Positions 1 to 8,114 of a stretch of DNA of 23,697 nucleotides are shown here, piece after piece (position 1 is the stretch's first letter; each line of letters begins with the position of its first letter). A model generated the notes under the pieces. It ran no database searches and was not told the DNA's origin. It saw only the letters and a list, made by a program, of their open reading frames with translations. A program made the translations under genes and the position numbers. This DNA comes from UMGS75 sp963648435 (lineage in GTDB: Bacteria; Bacillota_I; Bacilli_A; ML615J-28; CAG-313): the NCBI GenBank assembly GCA_963648435.1, contig CAVJDT010000029.1, forward strand, positions 1 through 23,697, written 5' to 3'.

Positions 1-40
1 TCATTATAAGCATAAATAAAATAATTAATTTCTTTTTCAT
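1..40 (-). CDS. 5' end of a truncated gene for an exported protein (partial)
   Basis: Only the first 13 codons lie in the window. They read Met-Lys-Lys-Lys followed by a run of Leu, Ile, Phe and Met, which is the charged n-region and the beginning of the hydrophobic core of a signal peptide or lipoprotein leader. The ATG at 38-40 is preceded by AAAGGAG at 48-54 with a 7-base spacer, and a promoter lies upstream. The gene runs off the left edge, so its function cannot be judged. Confidence 0.6.
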   Translation of the reverse strand, partial: MKKKLIILFMLIM

Positions 41-65
41 TTTAATTCTCCTTTCTTATAGCCTC

Positions 66-94
66 ATTATATCATTTATTAATATTTAAGTCTA
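66..94 (-). promoter_or_regulatory. Sigma-A type promoter of the gene at the left edge
   Basis: On the minus strand a perfect TATAAT (66-71) carries the extended -10 motif TGATATAAT. A weak -35 (TAGACT, 89-94) lies 17 bases upstream. It sits between the dnaI terminator and the RBS of the partial left-edge gene, so that gene is probably transcribed independently of the replication operon. Confidence 0.6.
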
Positions 95-102
95 TTGTTT
101 TG

Positions 103-133
103 CAAAAAAAGCAAGAAAATCACTTTCCTTGCT
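103..133 (-). terminator. Rho-independent terminator of the polA-dnaI operon
   Basis: On the minus strand a 10-bp stem (AGCAAGGAAA with TTTTCTTGCT, one G-T pair) closes a 4-base loop and is followed by seven T residues. It begins 6 bases after the dnaI stop, so it marks the end of the replication and repair operon. Confidence 0.85.
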
Positions 134-138
134 ATTTA

Positions 139-999
139 CTATCTGTAATTTTTATCTTTGAGTTCGACAAACTCCATTAAAGTGTTTATTCTTTCAAATA
201 CTCTTGAACCTTTGACTCTATCTACGTCTTTACTACCACTTGATAAGTGATCAAGTAATAATTTAGGGTTTAAGTTTGAACTCATAAATGTTAGAGAGTT
301 GTTGCACATCCTAGTTTGAAGGACAGCACCTAGCACTTCATCTCTAATAAAATCAGAATTTGATTCACCACCAATGTCATCAAGCATTAAAACTTCAACA
401 CTTTTTAAAACTTCTAAATAGTCTTCAATAGTACCATTTGCGATAGAACTTTTAATTTGTCTAACAAGATCAGGGTAGTATGCGAATACAACATGTGCGC
501 CTAGTTCAACTAGTTTTTCAGCAAGCCAAGCTAGAATGTAACTTTTACCTGATCCATATGGACCATATATATATAGTCCTTTAGTTTTATTCCCATTTTT
601 ATAAGCATTATAAATATTGCTTACTTGTATTAAGAGTTCAGTTCTTTCTGCGCTATGATAAACATTGGTGAAATCATATTGACTAAATGATGTTGCGATG
701 AGCTCTAATTGTTTTTGTTTTTCTCTTTTTTCGTCTAATTCTTTTTGGTAATTACATGGATAATAATCATAACCTATTTGTCCTGCTTTTATTTCTAGTA
801 CGGGAACTTGACCTAAAATACTTTGCTTGCAGTGTTCTAGACCTTTACAATCTATACATTTTTCTCTTTTTAGTTTGTATGAATAAAATGTAAGTAAATT
901 ATCATCAATTGTTTTATTTGTTAGGTTATTAATTTCGATGAATTCTTTTACTGATTTCATCTTTTTTATTTCATTTAAAATCTTTGTGTTATTGTCCAT
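139..999 (-). CDS. dnaI: Primosomal protein DnaI, helicase loader
   Basis: 286 residues. This is the AAA+ ATPase that, with DnaB, loads the replicative helicase DnaC in Bacilli. The N-terminal domain carries a cysteine cluster (Cys48, Cys51, Cys57, with Cys82 further on) matching the zinc-binding helicase-interaction domain of DnaI. The C-terminal AAA+ domain has Walker A GPYGSGKS at 146-153 and Walker B LMLDDIG at 204-210. The length is close to the family norm of about 300. The start is supported by GAGGT 7 bases upstream of the ATG. The dnaB stop is 5 bases upstream and a strong terminator follows, so dnaI is the last gene of the operon. The order dnaB-dnaI downstream of polA/mutM/coaE matches the Bacillus arrangement. 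Confidence 0.93.
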   Translation of the reverse strand: MDNNTKILNEIKKMKSVKEFIEINNLTNKTIDDNLLTFYSYKLKREKCIDCKGLEHCKQSILGQVPVLEIKAGQIGYDYYPCNYQKELDEKREKQKQLELIATSFSQYDFTNVYHSAERTELLIQVSNIYNAYKNGNKTKGLYIYGPYGSGKSYILAWLAEKLVELGAHVVFAYYPDLVRQIKSSIANGTIEDYLEVLKSVEVLMLDDIGGESNSDFIRDEVLGAVLQTRMCNNSLTFMSSNLNPKLLLDHLSSGSKDVDRVKGSRVFERINTLMEFVELKDKNYR

Positions 1000-1004
1000 C
1001 TTTA

Positions 1005-2291
1005 TTACCTCGTTTTGAATTTAAATAATTCATCTAATTCTTCGATTGTTTTTTGATCATTTGCTTTTGGCTTTTCTGGTTTGTTTTCTTTATCTTCAAC
1101 ATTCTTTACATAATCATCATACCAATCAGGAACTGCTTTAGTGGATTGTCGTTTTCTTGTTGTTTCTTTTGGAGTACGACCATTGATATAATCCATAGCT
1201 TCACTTGTTGTCGTAATTTTCATTCTTTGCCATGTCTTAATGATTTTATCAAAATAATTATATGATGGTACTTCACCATTTTTATCTTGTAGCACATAGA
1301 TAATTAAAACGTTAAGAATTCCAAGACTAATGCCCGTTCTTTCCATTAAGGTATCAAACATTTCAATTTCACTACTTACAAGGCCTATTCCAAATAGATT
1401 TTTAACTACTTCAGTTGGAGCGGTTTGTTCAAGAACATTTATGAGTTTATCGCTACTTGGAGTAGTATTTTTAACCACTATTTTTGTTTTGGTATCATGT
1501 TTGTCATAAATTCTTTTGCATGCTTTTTTGAAAGTTTCATAATCTATATTTTTATTTATTCCTGTACTTTCAATTACGGCATCTTTAATTTCTTCAGTTG
1601 TTAATTGATATAAGAAACTGTATCTATTAACAATATCATAAAATTCTTTACTATCTATTATGTCTTTATTAATTATATCTAAGGCTTCTACTAAAATTCG
1701 TAAAAGTTGATAATCAAAATGAGGATTCTTAACTCTTATTTGTTCACCATTTGGTTTAACTAATAAACAATTTAGTTCATCATTGTATGTGTAGTTTTGA
1801 TTATTTGTAATATCAAATACTTCATCAAATGCTTTAGTAATATCACTAAATTTACTTATGTCAAAACGATGCACTAAAAGTTCCAACATCAAACGTTCAT
1901 ATTCTTCTTTTCCTAATTGTTGAAGTAAAAAGGTGCTAAGCGTTTTATTGTTAAAAAAATCATTAGGCATTAAGACATGGTTAAGTTTATATATATAATT
2001 ATTACCATCAGTTAAAACTTGGAGTAAACCAACTGCTTCTAGTTTTTGTCTTTCTTTTACTATTTCATTTTCTGATATCGTTTGTAATAGTTGAAATAAC
2101 TTAAGATGACTAACAGGAATTGACTCAGTTTCTCCCTTTTTAATAAAAGTACCAAGTGTCATATACATATTGATACTTTTAGGGCCAACTAAGGGCATGT
2201 AAAGATGTGTCAATATTTGTTGTTCTTCATCGGTTAAATGGTGGTCACGTAAAACTATAAAAGATGTGTTTTCTAGTTTTTTAGTATTCAT
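1005..2291 (-). CDS. dnaB: Replication initiation and membrane attachment protein DnaB (DnaB/DnaD family)
   Basis: 428 residues from the preferred start. In Bacilli this protein acts at oriC and restart sites to recruit DnaI and the helicase. The N-terminal part is winged-helix-like (LTDEEQQILTHLYMPLVGP near residues 18-40). The C-terminal DnaB/DnaD-like part contains 'LNVLIIYVLQDKNGEVPSYN' and 'KIIKTWQRMKITTTSEAM', followed by a Lys/Glu-rich tail. I place the start at the ATG at 2289-2291 because AAGGGTGG lies 8 bases upstream. A GTG at 2301-2303 is in frame but has no usable RBS. The start overlaps the previous gene by 11 bases, implying translational coupling. Identification rests on this C-terminal pattern and on its position between coaE and dnaI. 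Confidence 0.87.
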   Translation of the reverse strand: MNTKKLENTSFIVLRDHHLTDEEQQILTHLYMPLVGPKSINMYMTLGTFIKKGETESIPVSHLKLFQLLQTISENEIVKERQKLEAVGLLQVLTDGNNYIYKLNHVLMPNDFFNNKTLSTFLLQQLGKEEYERLMLELLVHRFDISKFSDITKAFDEVFDITNNQNYTYNDELNCLLVKPNGEQIRVKNPHFDYQLLRILVEALDIINKDIIDSKEFYDIVNRYSFLYQLTTEEIKDAVIESTGINKNIDYETFKKACKRIYDKHDTKTKIVVKNTTPSSDKLINVLEQTAPTEVVKNLFGIGLVSSEIEMFDTLMERTGISLGILNVLIIYVLQDKNGEVPSYNYFDKIIKTWQRMKITTTSEAMDYINGRTPKETTRKRQSTKAVPDWYDDYVKNVEDKENKPEKPKANDQKTIEELDELFKFKTR

Positions 2292-2664
2292 TTTGAGTTC
2301 CACCCTTGCGTTTTAAGGTAAGGAAACGATCTAGCGTTTCATAAAAAGCTAAAGCTTTTTTCTTAGTACGGCCAAATGATGCAACATAGTGAGTTGTAAC
2401 TTTTAAATCAATTGCGGTTTCATAATATGATACAGTAAATAAACTAATAATAATCTCACCGTGAATTCTAGAAACTGCTAAAATTTCTTTATATTGGTCA
2501 TCAACATTTGTAACTTTATATCCAAGCATTTTAGCCGCATCAATAACGGCATTTTTACTTGTATTATAGTCGTTTCCATAATAGTGAGTGGCATAATCAG
2601 GATCACTAATCATATTGGTTTCAAAATTATTAGAAAATAATGCTTTTATTTTTTCAAAGGCCAT
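2281..2664 (-). CDS. Small uncharacterised cytosolic protein of the replication operon
   Basis: 127 residues with no signal peptide or membrane segment, and I do not recognise the family. The sequence alternates helices (ending near 'NAVIDAAKMLGYKV') with likely beta strands ('EIIISLFTVSYYETAIDLKVTTHYV') and ends in a basic segment. It sits 1 base after the mutM-coaE stop, and its RBS (AAAGGAGG, 2671-2678) lies inside the end of that gene. Its own end overlaps dnaB by 11 bases. This is where nrdR and other genes are found in Bacillus, but the protein lacks the NrdR zinc ribbon and ATP-cone, so it is not NrdR. The tight coupling suggests it is made together with DnaB. Confidence 0.75.
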   Translation of the reverse strand: MAFEKIKALFSNNFETNMISDPDYATHYYGNDYNTSKNAVIDAAKMLGYKVTNVDDQYKEILAVSRIHGEIIISLFTVSYYETAIDLKVTTHYVASFGRTKKKALAFYETLDRFLTLKRKGGTQNEY

Positions 2665-2665
2665 A

Positions 2666-4084
2666 CTATTCCTCCTTTTTTATTCTTTGTAAGATGTCTT
2701 CAATTTGTTTATAAGTATAACATAAATCATGGGAATTATCAATAATATAGTTTGCTTTTTGTTTTTTTATTTCAATATCCATTTGTGAGGCAATTTTGTT
2801 TTTCGCATATTCATCATCAATTTGATCGCGTCTTTTTAACCTTTCTAAATTAGTTAAATAATCAGTATATACTACAATCACTTTATCACATAAGTCACCA
2901 AAAGATGCTTCATATAATAAAGGAATATCTAAAAAGATAATTTCTCCTTTAGCCTGTTTTATCTTGTTTTTGATTTTTTCTTTGACTAATGGGTGAATCA
3001 AATTATTGAGTTTTAACCTTTCATCTTCTTTTTTAAAAATTAGTTGTCCTAATTTTACTTTATTAACTTTTTCATTTTCAATATAATCATCACCAAATAG
3101 TTCTTTTATTTGATTAATAACTTTTTGTTCTTTTAATAAGTTTTTAACAATTTCATCACTGTCAACTACTTCATATTGATGGGATTTTAAGTATTTGGTT
3201 ACTTCACTTTTACCCATCGCGATACCACCGGTAATACCAATCACAAGTTTTGTTTTTTCTTTTTGACAGTTTGGACAGTAATATGTACCTCGTCCTCCAA
3301 CGACCATTTTTTTAACTATTGTACCACATACATCACATGGAGAGCCTTCTTTGGTGTGAACATGAAGATATACCTGGAATCTTCCAGTTACGCCTAAACT
3401 ACTAGTATAACTTCTAATTGTGGTGCCACCTGCTAAAATGGCTTTATCTAAAATGGTTTTAGCATTTTTGATAATTGTTGCAACATCATTTCTAGTTATA
3501 AATGTACACGATGTATGAGGATGGATTTTTGATAAAAAACATACTTCATCGACATAGATGTTACCAAGTCCAGCAATTATTTCTTGATTTAATAAAGCTG
3601 TCTTTACTGGTTCATGTCTTTTTGCTAAAGCATTATATAAATATTCTTCACTAACATTTTGGTTAGCCTCAGGTCCTAACTTTTTAAGTGCGGGATAATT
3701 CATAATTACACTCAAATCCGTAGAATTAATTAAAGCCATTTTACCGAATTTTCTTGTATCATGATAACGCAAAGTTTTGTTACTTTTAAACTCAAAAATA
3801 ATGTGTTCATGTTTTTCAACTGGTTCGTTTACATCTTTTAGAAAGAATTTACCTTCCATTCTTAAATGGGCAATTATTGAAACATTATTTAAAATAAAGA
3901 TTAAATATTTTCCATAACGATTGATTTTGGTGATTGCCTCACCTATTAATTTATTTACAAATTCATCTTTTGAAACATTTTCAATTATTTTATCATAATA
4001 CACTTTTATATCTTTAATTTCTTCATTTATGATTTGATGTTCTAGTGTTCTTCTTACGGTTTCTACTTCTGGTAATTCTGGCAT
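2666..4084 (-). CDS. Fused formamidopyrimidine-DNA glycosylase / dephospho-CoA kinase (MutM-CoaE)
   Basis: 472 residues carrying two complete enzymes in one reading frame. Residues 1-279 are MutM (Fpg), the base-excision glycosylase/AP lyase for 8-oxoguanine. It has the N-terminal PELPEVETVRR with catalytic Pro2/Glu3, the beta-elimination Lys59 (RYGKY), and a C-terminal zinc finger with Cys250, Cys253, Cys270 and Cys273 plus Arg265. Residues 280-472 are CoaE, which phosphorylates dephospho-CoA in the last step of CoA synthesis. It has P-loop GGIAMGKS (286-293), the VVDSDEIV motif and the Arg-rich lid 'ERLKRRDQIDDEYAKNKI'. No stop, RBS or linker separates them: CoaE begins about six residues after the last zinc Cys. 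In Bacillus mutM and coaE are separate neighbours, so the stop between them has been lost here. Both halves keep all key residues, so both activities are expected. The RBS AAAGGA precedes the ATG. Confidence 0.93.
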   Translation of the reverse strand: MPELPEVETVRRTLEHQIINEEIKDIKVYYDKIIENVSKDEFVNKLIGEAITKINRYGKYLIFILNNVSIIAHLRMEGKFFLKDVNEPVEKHEHIIFEFKSNKTLRYHDTRKFGKMALINSTDLSVIMNYPALKKLGPEANQNVSEEYLYNALAKRHEPVKTALLNQEIIAGLGNIYVDEVCFLSKIHPHTSCTFITRNDVATIIKNAKTILDKAILAGGTTIRSYTSSLGVTGRFQVYLHVHTKEGSPCDVCGTIVKKMVVGGRGTYYCPNCQKEKTKLVIGITGGIAMGKSEVTKYLKSHQYEVVDSDEIVKNLLKEQKVINQIKELFGDDYIENEKVNKVKLGQLIFKKEDERLKLNNLIHPLVKEKIKNKIKQAKGEIIFLDIPLLYEASFGDLCDKVIVVYTDYLTNLERLKRRDQIDDEYAKNKIASQMDIEIKKQKANYIIDNSHDLCYTYKQIEDILQRIKKEE

Positions 4085-4095
4085 ATAAATCCTTT

Positions 4096-6753
4096 CTACT
4101 TAAGATCCCAGTTATCTCCTATTTCTACATCGACTGTCATTTTAACTTTTAATTCAACAGCATGTTCCATGGTTTCTTTTAGTAAATTTTTAACTATTTC
4201 TATTTCTTCTTTAGTTGTGTCGATAATTAGTTCATCATGAACTTGAGCTACCATTTTACTTTTTAATTTTAGTTCTTGCATTTTATTGTATACTTTAATC
4301 ATAGCAATTTTAATGATATCGGCAGCACTACCTTGAATTGGGGCATTCATGGCGGTTCTTTTCGCAAATTCTCTTAAAGCATAATTACTACTATTTATTT
4401 CTTTGATATAGCGGCGTCTGTTAAAGATTGTTGTGGTATATCCATTTACTTTGGTATCTTCTACAACCTTATCAAGGTATGTTCTAATTTCTGGGTATAC
4501 TGAAAAGTATTTACGAATAAATTCACTTGATTTTACGGGTGAAATGTGAAGTTGTTCCGCAAGTCCCCAGTCGCTCATTCCATATATGATACCAAAATTT
4601 ACGGCTTTTGCGATACGACGCATTTCTTTTGTTACTTCTTCCACTGGTTCATCATAAATACGAGCTGCCGTTATAGTATGTAAATCCATGCCATGGTTAA
4701 AATCATTGATCATAGCTTCACAGTTTGAAACATCTGCTAAAATTCTAAGTTCAATTTGGGAGTAATCTGCACTTATTAGTTTGCCACGAGCAGTACTTGG
4801 AATAAAGGCTGAACGGATAAGTCTACCATCTTCAGTTCGAACGGGAATATTTTGAATATTAGGTTCAGTTGAGGAAAGACGTCCTGTTGTGGTGAGAGCT
4901 TGTTTAAAGGTTGTGTGAACTTTACCATCAAGTGCGCTTATTTCATTTGATAAACCTACTACATAGGTTGATAATAATTTGCTATATTTACGGTAATCAA
5001 GAATTAAACGAGGAACTGGATGAATGTATGCAAGTTTTTCAAGGACCTCGGCACTAGTTGAATATCCTGTTTTATTCTTTTTGCCTTTATCAATTTGAAG
5101 TTCTTCAAATAAAACAATGCCTAGTTGTTTGGGTGATGCAATATTAAATTCATGGCCAACTGCTTCATATATTTGATTTTCTAATTCTTTAATTTGTTCA
5201 TTTAAAAATAATCCTATTTCTTCAAGTCTTGTTTTGTTAACCTTAAAACCATTTAGTTCAATATTTCCAAGGACAATTGCAAGAGGGATTTCAATGTTTT
5301 GTAATAATTCTAGTTGTTGATTGCGTTTTAAATCTTCAATCATAACTTTTTCAAAATAAAGAGTATAGTATCCTTTCATTGAGGCATAGCTTGCAAGGAG
5401 TTCTTCACTTGGAATAAGAAGGGTTGTTTTTTTACCATAAACTTCCTCAAAATATGGAAGTTTAGTTGGTTCATATTTTTCATATACATATTTAATATCG
5501 GTACTTGGCATGCTAGGATCAAGCACGTATGTGGCGAGAGTAGCATCAAAATCGAAAGTTTGAATCTCTATTCCAAATTTATTTATGGTACAATATACTT
5601 TCTTAATATCCGTTGATTTAAAATGATATTTATCTGACTGTAACACTTCTTTAAGTTCATCTAGATATATATATTGTTTATCAAAATAATAAGCATTACA
5701 GTCTAAAACTAAAGCAAAGCCAAGTAAATTTGCTTTGTGATAATTAAGAGCATCAAGTTCTACTTCAATTCCAATATTAGAATGATGTATAACTTCACTT
5801 AAAAACTGATCAACTTCATTAATGTGAATATTTAAATCAACTCCTACTTTTGGATCTTCTTTTTTCTCTTCGTATATTTCTTTCATACTATCTAAACGTT
5901 TAATAAATGATTTAAATTCAACTTTTTCATAAAATAAACGCAAAGCTGATAAATCTGGCTTTTGGTATTTAGTATCATCAAGGGTTACCTCAATTAAAGC
6001 ATCATAACATAATGTCGCAAGGCGTTTAGTCGTTAGTGCAACTTCTTTATCTTTTTCTATTTTTTCACTTAATTTACCTTTAATGTTAGAGACATTTAAA
6101 ATAATATTTTCAAGGGTATGATATTCATCAAGTAACTTAATAGCCGTTTTTTCACCAACTCCACTAATACCTGGTAAATTATCACTGCTATCCCCAATTA
6201 GTCCTTTAAAATCGGTTAACTGGGAAGGCTCAAATCCTGTTAAATCTTTAAAGTTAGAAGCGTTATAATATTCAAGTTCACTGATTCCTTTTTTAGTTAA
6301 AGCTACCGTAACTTTGGAATCAACTAGTTGAAGTAAATCATGGTCGCCAGAAATAACTAAGCAATTATAATCTTCCATTTTAGCTTTTTTAGACATTGTA
6401 GCAAGTAAGTCATCGGCTTCATAATCATCAGTTTCAAGTCTTGTAATTTTTAAAACATCTAGATATTCTTTAATAAGTGGTATCTGCATAGCAAATTCAT
6501 CAGGCATAGGTTTTCTTCCGCCTTTATAATCTGCATATTCTTGATGTCTAAAGGTTTTTTTACCTTTATCAAAGGCTACAAAAATATTATCAAAAGTTTC
6601 ACTTTCAATAACTTTGTTAATCATATTTACAAAACCATATATTGCATTTGTATACATGCCAGTACTAGTTTGCATTAAATTACCAGTATACGCGGTCGCA
6701 TAATAAGCTCTAAACATTAAACTATTACCATCTATTAAAAGGATTCTCTTCAT
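4096..6753 (-). CDS. polA: DNA polymerase I
   Basis: 885 residues, the normal length for the family. It fills gaps and removes Okazaki primers. Residues 1 to about 290 are the 5'-3' flap nuclease, with acidic metal ligands in LIDGNSLMFRAYY, FVAFDKG, TDDYEADDLLA, ISGDHDLLQL and GDSSDNLPGI. The middle 3'-5' exonuclease-like domain is degenerate: the DxE motif reads Glu-Val-Glu and the other acidic ligands are missing around 'KVYCTINKFGIE' and 'ASYASMKGYY'. Proofreading is therefore probably absent, as in Bacillus and Thermus. The C-terminal polymerase domain has motif A (ADYSQIELR), motif B (RRIAKAVNFGIIYG) and motif C (QVHDELIID). An AGGA 9 bases upstream supports the start. It is the first gene of the operon, behind the promoter at 6781-6809, and mutM-coaE begins 11 bases after its stop. 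Confidence 0.96.
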   Translation of the reverse strand: MKRILLIDGNSLMFRAYYATAYTGNLMQTSTGMYTNAIYGFVNMINKVIESETFDNIFVAFDKGKKTFRHQEYADYKGGRKPMPDEFAMQIPLIKEYLDVLKITRLETDDYEADDLLATMSKKAKMEDYNCLVISGDHDLLQLVDSKVTVALTKKGISELEYYNASNFKDLTGFEPSQLTDFKGLIGDSSDNLPGISGVGEKTAIKLLDEYHTLENIILNVSNIKGKLSEKIEKDKEVALTTKRLATLCYDALIEVTLDDTKYQKPDLSALRLFYEKVEFKSFIKRLDSMKEIYEEKKEDPKVGVDLNIHINEVDQFLSEVIHHSNIGIEVELDALNYHKANLLGFALVLDCNAYYFDKQYIYLDELKEVLQSDKYHFKSTDIKKVYCTINKFGIEIQTFDFDATLATYVLDPSMPSTDIKYVYEKYEPTKLPYFEEVYGKKTTLLIPSEELLASYASMKGYYTLYFEKVMIEDLKRNQQLELLQNIEIPLAIVLGNIELNGFKVNKTRLEEIGLFLNEQIKELENQIYEAVGHEFNIASPKQLGIVLFEELQIDKGKKNKTGYSTSAEVLEKLAYIHPVPRLILDYRKYSKLLSTYVVGLSNEISALDGKVHTTFKQALTTTGRLSSTEPNIQNIPVRTEDGRLIRSAFIPSTARGKLISADYSQIELRILADVSNCEAMINDFNHGMDLHTITAARIYDEPVEEVTKEMRRIAKAVNFGIIYGMSDWGLAEQLHISPVKSSEFIRKYFSVYPEIRTYLDKVVEDTKVNGYTTTIFNRRRYIKEINSSNYALREFAKRTAMNAPIQGSAADIIKIAMIKVYNKMQELKLKSKMVAQVHDELIIDTTKEEIEIVKNLLKETMEHAVELKVKMTVDVEIGDNWDLK

Positions 6754-6780
6754 CTTTTCTATTCCTACTTTCTTATACTT

Positions 6781-6809
6781 ATTTTACCATAAAATGATTA
6801 AAAATACAA
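6781..6809 (-). promoter_or_regulatory. Promoter of the polA-mutM/coaE-dnaB-dnaI operon
   Basis: On the minus strand TTGTAT (6804-6809) and TAAAAT (6781-6786) are separated by exactly 17 bases. The -10 lies 27 bases upstream of the polA start, leaving room for the RBS. It is the only clear promoter between polA and the divergent peptidase gene. Confidence 0.7.
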
Positions 6810-6865
6810 AAAAACAATACATTTTTATTTATATTTTTCAAATACTATTATTAGGAGATTAACTT

Positions 6866-7672
6866 ATGAAATTTAAATTCAAAATTTTAACATTAATTTT
6901 ACTTTTCTTTTTATTTATTTTAACCATTACTTCAAAAAATAGTACTAATATAATTAATAAGCAAAAAACTCCTATGAGTGAATTTTCTAAATATAATTCA
7001 TATAACCCAGCATTTTTAGAAGATTATGAAGAAAATTTTACTAAAACATCTAGTTATATATATAGTTTAAACCTAGTTAACTATCCAAACTTCTTAAAAC
7101 TTGATACTACTAAAAAAGCAATTACCATTAATGACATAATTCTTATCAATCCTAAATATTATCTTGATAAAAACTATGTACCAACTAATTTAAAAGAAGT
7201 AATTAATATTTCACATATCAAACGAGATGGTGAAATTATGTATTTAGAAGAAAATACTTTAAACGCGTTAACTTCACTTTTTCTAAGTGCAGAGGCTCTT
7301 GGACTTAAACTTACTATTTTTTCAGGATACCGGCCTTACACTAAACAAGCAAGTTTATATGAAAAAGCAAAAGACAAAGCGTATGTTGCAAAACCCGGTC
7401 ATTCTGAACATCAAAGCGGACTTTCAGTTGACATTAGTACCCTTGATTGTGGCTTAACAACAAACTTTGATCAAACCGATGTTTTTACTTTTTTAGAACA
7501 TAATGCCCATAAATTTGGCTTTATTTTAAGATACCCAAAAAATAAAGAAAACATTACGGGATATAAGTATGAACCATGGCACTACCGCTTTGTTGGAACT
7601 TTTCTTTCAACCGCCATTTATAATAGTTCTTTAACTTTAGAAGAATATATATATCAGAATTTTGAACTTTAA
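6866..7672 (+). CDS. VanY-type D-alanyl-D-alanine carboxypeptidase, membrane anchored
   Basis: 268 residues. It should remove the terminal D-Ala from peptidoglycan stem peptides outside the cell. An N-terminal signal anchor (about residues 6-22, rich in Leu/Phe/Ile) has no lipobox. The catalytic domain has the zinc signature of the VanY/DacB-like metallopeptidases: SGYRPYTKQ (153-161), the SxHxxGxxxD motif with His182 and Asp189, and EPWHYR with Glu236 and His239. All expected ligands are present, so it should be active. The start has AGGAG 8 bases upstream. It is divergent from polA, and the next small gene follows after 45 bases, so the two are probably cotranscribed. Resistance to vancomycin cannot be inferred, since chromosomal carboxypeptidases of this type are common housekeeping enzymes. 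Confidence 0.9.
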   Translation: MKFKFKILTLILLFFLFILTITSKNSTNIINKQKTPMSEFSKYNSYNPAFLEDYEENFTKTSSYIYSLNLVNYPNFLKLDTTKKAITINDIILINPKYYLDKNYVPTNLKEVINISHIKRDGEIMYLEENTLNALTSLFLSAEALGLKLTIFSGYRPYTKQASLYEKAKDKAYVAKPGHSEHQSGLSVDISTLDCGLTTNFDQTDVFTFLEHNAHKFGFILRYPKNKENITGYKYEPWHYRFVGTFLSTAIYNSSLTLEEYIYQNFEL

Positions 7673-7717
7673 CCTTTTTTAAAAATAATGCATACAATAT
7701 AATAAAGGAGGAATAGT

Positions 7718-7963
7718 ATGCGTTATCAAATGTTTTATAATGAACGTGGTGAACGGTTATGGCTTCCCATTTTAGCTGGAGCAGCAATCATCTCTGCCCC
7801 TTTATGGCTAAATGGTAGACAGTGCTATGGCAACAATTGTTATAATAATCAACAGCCTATGTACAACCAACAAGCCTACCCTTATCCATATCCATACCCA
7901 TATCCATATCCGTATCCAAATTACCAGTATCCATACCAAGTAACCAATATCCAATATCAATAA
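7718..7963 (+). CDS. Small membrane protein with a Tyr-Pro repeat tail
   Basis: 81 residues. After a charged N-terminus (NERGERLW) comes one hydrophobic segment (about residues 15-30, LPILAGAAIISAPLWL). A tail rich in Gln, Asn, Tyr and Pro follows, in which Tyr-Pro is repeated about seven times without interruption, encoded by a TATCCA-type 6-bp tandem repeat. The excellent RBS AAAGGAGG at 7704-7711 fixes the start. It resembles small Bacilli spore-coat or surface proteins with low-complexity tails only in style, so I do not assign a function. A terminator follows directly. Confidence 0.7.
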   Translation: MRYQMFYNERGERLWLPILAGAAIISAPLWLNGRQCYGNNCYNNQQPMYNQQAYPYPYPYPYPYPYPNYQYPYQVTNIQYQ

Positions 7964-7970
7964 AAAACAT

Positions 7971-8000
7971 GAGCATGTATATATCATATACAGCTCTTTT
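7971..8000 (+). terminator. Terminator after the Tyr-Pro-rich gene
   Basis: GAGC and TGTATA (7971-7981) pair with TATACA and GCTC (7987-7996) across one bulged A, and four T residues follow. It begins 7 bases after the stop codon. Confidence 0.65.
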
Positions 8001-8012
8001 AAATTTTAAAGT

Positions 8013-8074
8013 TTGCTTTTTCGTGCATATCTAGCGTTTTAATACTTGCTTTTTCGTGTTCTTTATGTTATAAT
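8013..8074 (+). promoter_or_regulatory. Strong promoter of the AAA ATPase gene with a duplicated 13-bp element
   Basis: TTGCTT (8046-8051) and TATAAT (8069-8074) are 17 bases apart, and the -10 is extended (TGTTATAAT). The 13-bp sequence TTGCTTTTTCGTG occurs twice, at 8013-8025 and 8046-8058, with a 33-bp period (about three helical turns). The second copy contains the -35. The upstream copy has no partner -10 at normal spacing, so it is better read as a regulator-binding repeat than as a second promoter. Confidence 0.75.
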
Positions 8075-8114
8075 AGATTTAACGATAGTACTTTATTTAT
8101 AGGAGGTGTGCATT

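Noticed and set aside
2301..2303. GTG as the dnaB start
   Set aside because: The only Shine-Dalgarno-like sequence (AAGGGTGG) overlaps or abuts this codon but is correctly spaced for the ATG at 2289-2291.
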